A DNA stretch of 59,428 nt, taken from NCBI GenBank assembly GCA_011192015.1, contig DUET01000089.1, forward strand, positions 1 through 59,428, in the 5' to 3' direction. The notes beneath the pieces were generated by a model. The model had not been told where the DNA came from. It ran no database searches and saw only the letters and a program-made list of their open reading frames with translations. Both the position numbers and the translations under genes were made by a program. Of this stretch, positions 7,425-15,194 are shown piece after piece (within the stretch, counting starts at the first letter, position 1; every line of letters starts with the position of its first letter). Origin of the DNA: Anaerolineae bacterium (lineage in GTDB: Bacteria; Chloroflexota; Anaerolineae; Anaerolineales; E44-bin32).

Positions 7425-9023
7425 ATGGGCCGGGATAAGGCATGGTTGAAGGCACGAGCATACACGCCGGAGCAGCTCGCTCTGGCGCGCCGCATCCTGG
7501 AGGAAGTGCAGGCCGGCTCCAAGGTGGCGGACGCCGTGCGGCGCAACCCGCTTCCCGAGGGCGGCTATCTCGGCAAGCATGCGCTCATCTTCGCCTACCG
7601 CCAGCTCACGGACTGCGGGGAGTGGGATCTCGATCCGGAGATGATGAAGCGCTTGCGCATGAAGCCCATGCGCACGCTTTCCGGCGTGACCACGGTGACC
7701 GTGCTCACCGAGCCCCATCCCTGTCCCGGCACCTGCATCTTCTGCCCCGATCTGGAGCACATGCCCAAGTCCTACCTGCCGGACGAACCCGGCGCCATGC
7801 GCGGCCTGCACCATGGCTTCGACCCCTTCGAGCAGACCGCGGCCCGGATCGAAGCCCTGCAGGCCATCGGCCATCCCACCGACAAGATCGAACTGCTCAT
7901 CCTCGGCGGAACCTGGAGCGTCTACCCGCACGCCTATCAGGAGCGCTTCGTCCAGCGCTGCCTGGACGCCATGAACGGTTTCGATTCGGATTCCCTGGCG
8001 GAGGCGCAGGCGGCCAACGAGCGGGCGGAGCACAAGAACGTCGGGATGGTGATCGAGACACGGCCGGACTGCATCGACCGGGAAGAACTCGCCCGGCTGC
8101 GCAGATTGGGAGTCACCAAGGTCCAGATGGGCGCGCAGAGCTTCGACGACCGCATCCTGGAGCTCAACCGGCGCGGGCACAGCGCCGACGACACACGCCG
8201 GGCGGTGGCCCTGCTCCGGGCGGCAGGCATCAAGATCGTGCTGCATTGGATGCCGAACCTGCTCGGAGCCACGCTGCAGTCCGATGCCGAGGACTTCGCC
8301 CATCTCTGGGACGAGCGCGGACCGCGCCCGGATGAGATCAAGATTTACCCCTGCCAGCTCCTGGAGAACACCGAGCTGCATGCCATCTGGCAGCGCGGCG
8401 AATACGTTCCCTACACGACGGAGCAATTGATCGACCTGATCGCCGGGATCAAGCCCGGCATTCCCCGCTACTGCCGCGTGAACCGCGTGGTGCGCGACAT
8501 TCCCTCCACGAACGTGATCGAGGGCAACAAGCGCACCAGCCTGCGCCAGGACGTGCAGCAGGAGCTGGCGCAGCGCGGGCACAGCTGCGCATGCATTCGC
8601 TGCCGCGAGATCCGCAGCGAGCAGGTGGAGTCCGAAGAGCTGGAACTGCAGGAGATGACCTACCCGACCGGGGGCGCGCTGGAGCATTTCGTCTCGTACG
8701 TGACGCCCGAGGATCGGTTGGCGGGATACGTGCGCCTCAGCCTGCCCGGCCCAGAATCTCCCGATCCGGGCTTGAAGGATCTGGAAACCGCCGCCTTGAT
8801 CCGCGAGCTGCACGTGTATGGTCAGTCCCTGCCCCTGGGCGAGAGCGAGGAAGGCGCGGCGCAGCACACCGGCCTGGGCATGCAGCTCATGGCGCGCGCC
8901 GAAGCCCTGGCGCGCGAGCAGGGTTACAGCCGCCTGGCGGTCATCGCCGCCCTGGGGACGCGCGGCTACTACCGCCGCCTGGGCTACGAACTGGGGGATT
9001 CGTACATGTGCAAGGCGCTCTGA
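7425..9023 (+). CDS. elp3: Elp3-type tRNA uridine-34 radical SAM acetyltransferase
   Basis: A 532-residue protein with the full Elp3 architecture. The radical SAM cluster motif is CPGTCIFC (C-x3-C-x2-C, about residue 103), followed by SYLPDEPGAMRG...DPFEQ and ILGGTWS. A C-terminal GNAT domain follows, with QHTGLGMQLM and a GTRGYYRRLGYE ending. Elp3 builds 5-carboxymethyl-uridine at tRNA position 34 from acetyl-CoA. The start at ATG 7425 fits the divergent neighbour; an upstream extension would overlap the methyltransferase gene. A perfect hairpin at 9040-9065 follows the stop. Confidence 0.92.
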   Translation: MGRDKAWLKARAYTPEQLALARRILEEVQAGSKVADAVRRNPLPEGGYLGKHALIFAYRQLTDCGEWDLDPEMMKRLRMKPMRTLSGVTTVTVLTEPHPCPGTCIFCPDLEHMPKSYLPDEPGAMRGLHHGFDPFEQTAARIEALQAIGHPTDKIELLILGGTWSVYPHAYQERFVQRCLDAMNGFDSDSLAEAQAANERAEHKNVGMVIETRPDCIDREELARLRRLGVTKVQMGAQSFDDRILELNRRGHSADDTRRAVALLRAAGIKIVLHWMPNLLGATLQSDAEDFAHLWDERGPRPDEIKIYPCQLLENTELHAIWQRGEYVPYTTEQLIDLIAGIKPGIPRYCRVNRVVRDIPSTNVIEGNKRTSLRQDVQQELAQRGHSCACIRCREIRSEQVESEELELQEMTYPTGGALEHFVSYVTPEDRLAGYVRLSLPGPESPDPGLKDLETAALIRELHVYGQSLPLGESEEGAAQHTGLGMQLMARAEALAREQGYSRLAVIAALGTRGYYRRLGYELGDSYMCKAL

Positions 9024-9039
9024 TCTTAATCCATCCTTG

Positions 9040-9065
9040 AATCTTGGATCACTGGATCCAAGATT
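9040..9065 (+). terminator. Terminator-like hairpin after elp3
   Basis: Eleven-bp perfect stem (AATCTTGGATC / GATCCAAGATT) with an ACTG loop, followed by TCTTCC. The T-run is weak. Confidence 0.5.
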
Positions 9066-9162
9066 TCTTCCAACACTCCCTTTTCCCTCACAACTTTCGG
9101 GAACTGCCTATCCATCCTCAGCGGTACCTCACTGAGGCGCGCAGTGTGCTTGGGGTTCGAAC

Positions 9163-10005
9163 TCAGGGATTGCAGATGCGGGAGAGGGCGACCTGCGCGT
9201 CGTACTGGGCCGCCTGGATCTGGACCAGCGTGAGCACGCCAGCAGGCGTGTGTTCGGCGAGCCAGGTGAAGTAGTAGTACTGCACGCCCCAGGCGCCGAG
9301 TTCATCCAGGGTCAGATCGTCGTGGCCGCAGGTATGACCGCCGATCTCGGCGTGCCGGGCCTCATGCACGATCAAGCCCACGAGATTCGCCACTCCGATC
9401 CCGTACTGGGGATCGTACCAGAATGCCTGGGAGGGTTGGCTCAGCAGATCGGCCTTGAGCACGATGCGGTTTTGGGGATCGCAGCAGTAGCTCACCAAGG
9501 TCGTGGTGAGTCGGATGCCGTCGATGGCGTTGCGCAGCCAGGCGTAGAGGTCCAGATCGGTCCATGGCAGGGGCTGGTCGAAGGACAGCGCTGCCATGGC
9601 GCGCAGCGCCTGGTAGACCGCCAGGCGCTGATTGACGCCTCCATCCGGGTCGAGGCCGTCCTGGCAGGCATAGGCGGGGAGTCCTGCCGCATCGTCAAAG
9701 ACGATGTCGAAATCGTGGTCGAACCAAGCCAGCTCGCAGGTCGTGGGGCAGCTGCTCATGATGGCATCCATGCTTTCGTACACCTGTGGGCAGGGATCCC
9801 CGCTGGCAATTTCAGCAGTGGCGGTTGGGTGAACTTGGGAGGGGATGGATTCGGCCGGTGTACTTGAAGCGCGCGATGCGGGGATGGTCTGCGAGAGAGG
9901 CGGCGTCTCCGAGCCGGGGGGAGGGGTGGAGATGCCTGTGAGGCTGCAGGCTAGCAGCGTGAGCCATAATGCGGTTAGGAGCAGGTATTTACGTTGGATT
10001 GGCAT
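9163..10005 (-). CDS. Lipoprotein with a HExxH metallopeptidase-like motif
   Basis: A 280-residue predicted lipoprotein: signal LLLTALWLTLLAC with the lipobox Cys at about residue 20, a Ser/Thr/Pro-rich linker to about 65, then a folded domain. Near residues 225-250 it has IVHEARHAEIGGHTCG followed by LTLDELGAWGVQ. HEARH fits the zinc site HExxH, and the later E-x-x-A could supply the third ligand, as in gluzincins. The domain also has several Cys pairs (CCDP, CPTTC), which suits an extracytoplasmic location. The start is supported by AGAGG seven bases upstream. The family is not recognised, and peptidase activity is inferred from the motif alone. Confidence 0.55.
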   Translation of the reverse strand: MPIQRKYLLLTALWLTLLACSLTGISTPPPGSETPPLSQTIPASRASSTPAESIPSQVHPTATAEIASGDPCPQVYESMDAIMSSCPTTCELAWFDHDFDIVFDDAAGLPAYACQDGLDPDGGVNQRLAVYQALRAMAALSFDQPLPWTDLDLYAWLRNAIDGIRLTTTLVSYCCDPQNRIVLKADLLSQPSQAFWYDPQYGIGVANLVGLIVHEARHAEIGGHTCGHDDLTLDELGAWGVQYYYFTWLAEHTPAGVLTLVQIQAAQYDAQVALSRICNP

Positions 10006-10390
10006 TTTCGACCTCTAGGTTCCCTCTTCGTCCGGCTTGGAGAGCATAAGTCTACCGCAGCTTGACCCCGAATGCGCAATTGCCTATTGAATACCTGGGA
10101 GTTCAAGAAGCGCGATTCCCGGGGCGTCGAAGGGAAGCTGCCCCCAATGACGGAACCGCAAGGAGCAGGACGTGGACGAAGACGCGAGCACGCCGCGGCG
10201 GCGCACGTATCCGGGTGGAATCCATAGGAAAACGAATCATGGACTGCAACCTTCGGGAATTTCCATGGGCGAATGGGGTAAATGATGTAAACTTGTTTTT
10301 GTTGGGTATGGCGGTTGCAGGAACCCGTGCAACCTATGGGCGAAATCTGCGTATAGCGAAGTAGAGAGCAAACCGATCCGGAGCTACCAA
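10006..10390. other. Intergenic region upstream of the ECF sigma operon
   Basis: 385 bases. Most of it shows no feature. The right end holds an ECF-type promoter candidate (10328-10353) and an overlapping inverted repeat, GGTTGCA (10313-10319) / TGCAACC (10328-10334). Confidence 0.5.
10328..10353 (+). promoter_or_regulatory. Candidate autoregulated ECF promoter
   Basis: TGCAAC, exactly 16 bases, then CGTA, 37 bases before the sigma gene start. The same layout with TGTAAC-N16-CGTA precedes the second ECF sigma gene at 28806. This resembles the SigW-type promoter (TGAAAC-N16-CGTA). Confidence 0.5.
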
Positions 10391-10987
10391 GTGCCCACTG
10401 ATGAAAAGCGATGGCTACGACAAGCACGCGACGGAGACGAACTAGCCTTCGGCCACATCGTAGAAGCGTACGAGAGGCCCGTGTACAACCTCTGCTACCG
10501 CATGCTCGGAGATCGAGCGCTGGCGGAGGATGCGGCACAGGAGACCTTCCTGAAGGCCTTCCTGGGGCTGAAGCGCTACGATCCCCAGCGAGTCTTCGTG
10601 AACTGGCTGCTGAGCATCGCCTCGCATCACTGCATCGATCGCCTGCGGCGACGGAGATTGCGGCTGGTGCCGCTCGAATCCGAACAGGGAGTGATCGACG
10701 TCGTCGACACCGAAGCCGGACCCGAGAGGGCGCTGGCTCGAGCGGAGCAGGAACACGAGATCCGGCAATCCCTGCTCCAGTTGGCGACCAAGGACCGTGC
10801 AGTGGTCGTACTTCACTACTGGCAAGGGCTCTCCTACGTCGAGATCGCCGAGACGCTCTCGCTCACGACAAGCGCCGTCAAGAGCCGCTTGCATCGGGCT
10901 CGAAGGACGCTGGCCGAGCACTGGCTGAGCCAGCAAGAGGAAGGTTTAGCGATCCAAGGGTTACGAGATGAAGCACTCACCTTTTGA
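10391..10987 (+). CDS. ECF-family RNA polymerase sigma factor
   Basis: A 198-residue sigma-70 family ECF factor. Region 2 spans about residues 22-90, with YNLCYRMLGDRALAEDAAQETFLKAF and VNWLLSIASHHCIDRLRRR. After a short linker, region 4 (about 120-180) holds LSYVEIAETLSLTTSAVKSRLHRARRTL, a helix-turn-helix that reads the -35 element. The start is GTG 10391 with CGGAGC eight bases upstream. The end overlaps the next gene by 20 bases, so sigma and its partner are translationally coupled. Confidence 0.93.
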   Translation: MPTDEKRWLRQARDGDELAFGHIVEAYERPVYNLCYRMLGDRALAEDAAQETFLKAFLGLKRYDPQRVFVNWLLSIASHHCIDRLRRRRLRLVPLESEQGVIDVVDTEAGPERALARAEQEHEIRQSLLQLATKDRAVVVLHYWQGLSYVEIAETLSLTTSAVKSRLHRARRTLAEHWLSQQEEGLAIQGLRDEALTF

Positions 10988-11513
10988 CATCTGGCTGTTC
11001 GATCCTCAGGATCTCCACGCCGAGCAGGACGAGGCGCTGAAGCAGCACCTGGCGGAATGCGACTCGTGCCGCGCTCTGGCCGAGGCCTGGCAGGCGGCGG
11101 AAGCCGGCATGCTGGCATCCGAAGCCATGGCTCCCGAACCGGGTTTCGCACACCGGTGGCAGCAGCGCCTGGCGCTGGCGCGCTCGAAGCGCAGACGGCG
11201 GCAGACGTGGGCCGTGCTGGCAGGCACGATCGGGGGCGCGCTGGTGTTGACTCCGATCATAAGCCTGCGCCTGTGGGCGTTGCTTGCGGCGCCGGGAGAA
11301 GCTGCGCTGGCATGGTTGGACCGCTTGCAGATCCTCACGCTGAACCTGGAGGCGCTGCGGGGCTTCGTAGCCATCGTGCTGCAGTCGCTGCAAGGTTTGT
11401 CCGTGCTCTGGTGGGTGGCCTTGGGCCTTGGAGCGCTGTGGATCAGCGGCTTGTGGGCCGGATTGCTCTACCGTATTGCTTTCAAAATCATACCCAATGG
11501 AGTTTCGAGATGA
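10968..11513 (+). CDS. Zinc-finger anti-sigma factor, membrane-anchored
   Basis: A 181-residue protein. Residues 25-37 read KQHLAECDSCRAL, the H-x3-C-x2-C zinc motif (zf-HC2) of ECF anti-sigma factors. Two hydrophobic segments follow, around residues 78-105 and 145-172, so the sensor end is in or across the membrane. It starts inside the sigma gene, with AAGGG eight bases before ATG 10968, and its stop overlaps the start of the next gene (ATGA). It should bind the sigma factor and release it on an envelope signal. The signal is not known. Confidence 0.8.
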   Translation: MKHSPFDIWLFDPQDLHAEQDEALKQHLAECDSCRALAEAWQAAEAGMLASEAMAPEPGFAHRWQQRLALARSKRRRRQTWAVLAGTIGGALVLTPIISLRLWALLAAPGEAALAWLDRLQILTLNLEALRGFVAIVLQSLQGLSVLWWVALGLGALWISGLWAGLLYRIAFKIIPNGVSR

Positions 11514-12556
11514 AAAAGTTTGCGGTTCTTTCTGTTGTTGTTGTGTTCCTGGCCTTGGCCTTTCCGCTGAACGCCCTGGCAGCTGGACCGAGCGACACCA
11601 AGGTCATCCTGGGCAGCAGCTACACGCTGGAGAGCGGCGATTTGCTCGACGGTGACCTGCTGGTCCTCGGGGGGAGTGCCTCTCTTGAATCAAACTCTCT
11701 GGTGGATGGAAACGTGTTCGTGCTGGGTGGGAACGTGGAAATCGCTGGGGTGGTCGAGGGAAGCGTGGGTGTCTTGGGCGGCAATGTCTTACTGATGGGG
11801 ACATCCGTTGTGACAGGCGATGTAGTTTCGCTGGGCGGCACCATCAGTCGGCGCACGGGAGCTGTGATCGAGGGCGAGTTGTCCCCTAACTTCGGGTTCG
11901 ACATCGATGCGCCGGTGCCCACGCTACCGCGCGGAATCACTCTCCCTGACTTTTCGAGATTGGTGACCGTATCCCCCTGGATTAGCATCTTCTGGTTCCT
12001 GTTCCGCGTGCTGGTGTTGGCTGGATTGGCGGCACTGGTGGTGATGTTCTGGCCGGAAGCCACAGGACGGACGGGCGAAGCCGCCATCGGCTACCCGCTT
12101 CCTGCGGGTGGTCTCGGATTGCTGACGATCATCGCGGGACCGATCATGCTCGTGATCCTGCTGATCACCATCCTGCTTTCGCCGGTTTCGCTGGTCGGGT
12201 TCGTGATCCTGGCGGCCGCAGCGGTCTTCGGCTGGATCGCCATCGGTTTCGAGGTTGGAAAACGCATCGGCCAAGGCATGAAGTGGGAGCTTCAGGCACC
12301 CGCTGCGGCTGGTTTGGGAACGCTGCTGCTCAGCCTGGTTGCGGGCGGCATCGACTTCATCCCCTGCGTGGGCTGGCTGGCTCCGTTCTTGGTCATCTCG
12401 CTGGGTCTGGGCGCCGTGATCCTGACGCGCTTTGGATCTCAGCAGTACCTCGGATCGGCGGCTTCTGCTTCGTTGGCGGCGCCGCAGGAGGTGCCTCCGG
12501 CACCACCCGCGCCTGCACCGAAGAAGCGCACCACCAAGAAGACCGAAGATAAGTAG
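11510..12556 (+). CDS. Polymer-forming (bactofilin-like) membrane protein in the ECF operon
   Basis: A 348-residue protein with a signal peptide (ending near NALAAG). About five repeats of the type L-x-G-D-L-x-V-L-G-G-x-x-x follow (residues 38-115), a small right-handed beta-helix as in bactofilins. Then come four hydrophobic segments (about 150-290) and a Pro/Ala/Lys tail (PPAPPAPAPKKRTTKK). The start ATG 11510 has GGAG eight bases upstream and overlaps the anti-sigma stop. As third gene of the sigma/anti-sigma operon it is a likely envelope target or part of the sensing device. A strong hairpin follows it. Confidence 0.7.
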   Translation: MKKFAVLSVVVVFLALAFPLNALAAGPSDTKVILGSSYTLESGDLLDGDLLVLGGSASLESNSLVDGNVFVLGGNVEIAGVVEGSVGVLGGNVLLMGTSVVTGDVVSLGGTISRRTGAVIEGELSPNFGFDIDAPVPTLPRGITLPDFSRLVTVSPWISIFWFLFRVLVLAGLAALVVMFWPEATGRTGEAAIGYPLPAGGLGLLTIIAGPIMLVILLITILLSPVSLVGFVILAAAAVFGWIAIGFEVGKRIGQGMKWELQAPAAAGLGTLLLSLVAGGIDFIPCVGWLAPFLVISLGLGAVILTRFGSQQYLGSAASASLAAPQEVPPAPPAPAPKKRTTKKTEDK

Positions 12557-12577
12557 GCTTTCTCCCTTCGGAGAAGG

Positions 12578-12608
12578 CAACGGGCTCCCTCAAGGAGGGA
12601 GCCCGTTT
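12578..12608. terminator. Shared terminator between convergent genes
   Basis: Stem of about 11 bp (AACGGGCTCCC / GGGAGCCCGTT) between the bactofilin-like gene and the convergent glucosidase gene. It is followed by TTGATTCTT on the plus strand. Confidence 0.7.
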
Positions 12609-12635
12609 GATTCTTACGCGAAGCTGCGAGGGATT

Positions 12636-15017
12636 TCAGCGTTCCAGGATCAGGTTCTTGAAGGGCAGCGTGAAGTGCAAGCGCTCGCCTTCGATCTTCT
12701 TCGCTTGACCGTCGACCAGGCAGCGGCGCGGCTTCCAGGCATGGATGTGAACGGAAATTCCAGCATAGGGGAATGCGAAGTCCCCCGAACTCTCCCAAAG
12801 CAGGTTCAATTTCCTCGTGCTCGGCTCCAAATAGAATAGATCGATTCTGGATTCGTCGTAACCATCTCCTGCGTCGCTGTACAGATGGGTGAGGCTCTTC
12901 TCCCTCTCGGCAGGATAGAGATGGAGAACCAGCTCTCCCTCTTCTTGCGTGGGCAGGAGGCTGCCTGCACGCACGAGCAGCGGGATGCGCTCCAGACCGG
13001 CTTGGAGAAGGATCTCATTAGGTCCTTGGAGGAGCTCGTCGGTCCAGAAGTCGTACCACACTCCCGCAGGCAGCTTCAGGCTCCGGCTTTCAGCGCCCTC
13101 CTCCAGAATGGGGGCCACGAGCAACGCCTCGCCGAGGAGGAAGCAATCCTCCGTGTCCCACAGTTCATCATTCTCCAGCGATGCCCAGAAGAGCGGGCGT
13201 ACGAGCGGTTTGCCGGTGAGGCTGGTTTCCCAGGCGAGGGTGTAGAGGTAGGGTATGAGGCGTTTTCGAAGGAGGAGATATTCACGCACGATGCTCAGCG
13301 TGGGTTCACCGAAGCACCATGGTTCGCGGCGCGGTGTGGTCAGGGCGCTGTGGGTGCGGAAGAAGGGCAGAAATGTGGCTAGCTGAAACCAGCGCGTGAA
13401 GAGCTCCGCTGAGGGATCCCCGCTGAAGCCGCCGATGTCGGGGCCCGCGAAGGGCACACCGGAGAGCCCCAGGCCGAGGATGCTGGGAACGGTCTGGCGC
13501 AAGCTTGCCCAAGTCGTGGCGATATCCGCAGTCCATGTCCAGGTGTGGCGCTGCACGCCGGCCCAGCCGGATCGTGAGAGGATGAAGGGACGCCTCTCCG
13601 GACGCGCCGCCCGCATTCCCTCGAAACCGGCTCGGTTCATGAGCAGGCCGTAGAGGTTGTGCATCTCCCGGTGATCTCCACCGCGGCCTTCCATGTGATG
13701 ACGCGTCGCCAGGGGAAGGGTGGGCTCCCCCCAGGCGACGAACGCGGCGGGTTCGTTCATGTCATGCCAGATTCCAGCGAGGCCTTGATCCAGCAGGGCG
13801 GGATACTGTTCGCTCCACCACGCGCGTGCATCCGGATGGCTGAAATCGGGGAATCCGCACATGCCGGGCCACACCGGCGCAAGCAGGTCGTTTCCATCCG
13901 GGAGCTTGCACAGGAAGCCTCGCCGGCGGGCTTCATCGAATTGCGCGTAGTGATGGTCGGCCTTCACGCCGGGATCGATGATCGCCACCAAGTTCACGCC
14001 GGCGGCTGTCAATTCCTGCGCCAGGGCTGGCAGATCGGGGAAGCGTTCCGGATCCACGCTGAAGACGCGGTAGCCGCGCATGTAGTGGATGTCGAGATGC
14101 ACGGCGTCGAGAGGTAGATCGTGTCTCTGGAAACTCGCCACCAAATCGCGCACCTCACGGCTGTTCATGTAGCTCCAGCGCGATTGATGGTAGCCCAGAC
14201 TCCAGCGGGGGGGCAATGGAGCATGGCCGGTGAGGTCGGCGTAGCGCTGCAGGGCGCGATCCGGTGGGCCAGGAACGAAGTAGGTGCGCAAGCAGCCGCC
14301 CTCGAATTCGGCATCAGCGAGATCATCAAAACGGAACGCAGCGTCAAAGGAGTTCTCGAAGAACACCAGATAGCTGCCCCCATCATGCAGTCCTAGATAG
14401 ACCGGGATGCACAGGTAGAGCGGATCGGTACCGGGATGGTATTTTCCCCCGGGATCCTGGTTCCACATGCGATAGACGCCCGGGCGAAGATTGAGCGGCG
14501 CGGCGCGAGTGCCCAGACCATAGATCCGCTCCTCGGATTGAAGCTGCGCCCGATGCCGCCAACGCGATCCCTGCTGCTCCGGAGGCAGTTCCTGGCGCAG
14601 GATGTGTCCCTTTTCATCCTCATAGCGCAAGCCGCCATCCGTATCAATCTGCACCGTCAGCTCGTTGCTGGAAGCCCGCCAGACGTTTTTCATGCGTTTC
14701 AGACTTAAACCCGTGGCCGGCCAGCTCATGTCGGAAAGGCTGTAGGGAAGGGGGAGTGCTCCGGGCGACCAGGTCAGGCGGACCAAGTCGGGCGCCAGGA
14801 AATGGACTTCGAGTTCGGCGTGCACGAAGTGGAACCGGCCACCGTTTGGCGTGGGTTCGACGTGCTGCAGATCGCCCGGCGGCAGGAGGGGTGCGGGCGA
14901 TTCAGGCGGCAGATGGCGGCTATCGATGCGTCCCCGGCGGAAGGTATAGGTGAGCGTTCGAAAGACGTTTCCCAGCCCGATGAATTGGATCGATCGCAGC
15001 GCTTCACCCAGATCCAT
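12636..15017 (-). CDS. GH31 alpha-glucosidase/alpha-xylosidase-like glycoside hydrolase
   Basis: A 793-residue GH31 enzyme. An N-terminal beta domain covers about residues 20-240. The (beta/alpha)8 barrel carries LDAVHLDIHYM, the nucleophile motif GIWHDMNEPAAF (Asp of W-H-D-M-N-E) and the acid/base region RHTWTWTADIATTW, followed by GPDIGGFSGDPS. A C-terminal beta domain closes the protein. Known members remove alpha-linked glucose or xylose from oligosaccharides. No signal peptide is seen, so it should act inside the cell. The start at ATG 15017 is chosen over an upstream in-frame ATG because GGGAGG lies five bases before it. The exact substrate is open. Confidence 0.88.
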   Translation of the reverse strand: MDLGEALRSIQFIGLGNVFRTLTYTFRRGRIDSRHLPPESPAPLLPPGDLQHVEPTPNGGRFHFVHAELEVHFLAPDLVRLTWSPGALPLPYSLSDMSWPATGLSLKRMKNVWRASSNELTVQIDTDGGLRYEDEKGHILRQELPPEQQGSRWRHRAQLQSEERIYGLGTRAAPLNLRPGVYRMWNQDPGGKYHPGTDPLYLCIPVYLGLHDGGSYLVFFENSFDAAFRFDDLADAEFEGGCLRTYFVPGPPDRALQRYADLTGHAPLPPRWSLGYHQSRWSYMNSREVRDLVASFQRHDLPLDAVHLDIHYMRGYRVFSVDPERFPDLPALAQELTAAGVNLVAIIDPGVKADHHYAQFDEARRRGFLCKLPDGNDLLAPVWPGMCGFPDFSHPDARAWWSEQYPALLDQGLAGIWHDMNEPAAFVAWGEPTLPLATRHHMEGRGGDHREMHNLYGLLMNRAGFEGMRAARPERRPFILSRSGWAGVQRHTWTWTADIATTWASLRQTVPSILGLGLSGVPFAGPDIGGFSGDPSAELFTRWFQLATFLPFFRTHSALTTPRREPWCFGEPTLSIVREYLLLRKRLIPYLYTLAWETSLTGKPLVRPLFWASLENDELWDTEDCFLLGEALLVAPILEEGAESRSLKLPAGVWYDFWTDELLQGPNEILLQAGLERIPLLVRAGSLLPTQEEGELVLHLYPAEREKSLTHLYSDAGDGYDESRIDLFYLEPSTRKLNLLWESSGDFAFPYAGISVHIHAWKPRRCLVDGQAKKIEGERLHFTLPFKNLILER

Positions 15018-15087
15018 GTTTCCTCCCGAGACCGAAGGCTTGGCAGCAAGCAGTATGAGTTTGACGCAGGCGGGTTCTCCTGTCAAC

Positions 15088-15103
15088 TTGTAGGGGCGTA
15101 CGC
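15088..15103. repeat. REP-like fragment
   Basis: TTGTAGGGGCG followed by the palindrome GCGTACGC, between the glucosidase and dnaE. Its head matches the REP copy next to the RAYT gene at 4673-4680. Confidence 0.45.
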
Positions 15104-15150
15104 GGCGTGAAATCATCCTGCTGTGGCTAGCGAAAGCTGGCGGCCTTGGC

Positions 15151-15156
15151 TATAAT
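15151..15156 (+). promoter_or_regulatory. -10 element upstream of dnaE
   Basis: A perfect TATAAT lies 38 bases before the dnaE start. No good -35 hexamer is seen at 16-18 bases. Confidence 0.45.
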
Positions 15157-15194
15157 CGCAAACCGAGGGCCAAAGAGATTCAGAGACGGTATCG

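Noticed and set aside
6681-8867. A 728-codon minus-strand frame covering the methyltransferase and most of elp3
   Set aside because: Only the last 241 codons show methyltransferase motifs; the rest is antisense to the well-conserved elp3.
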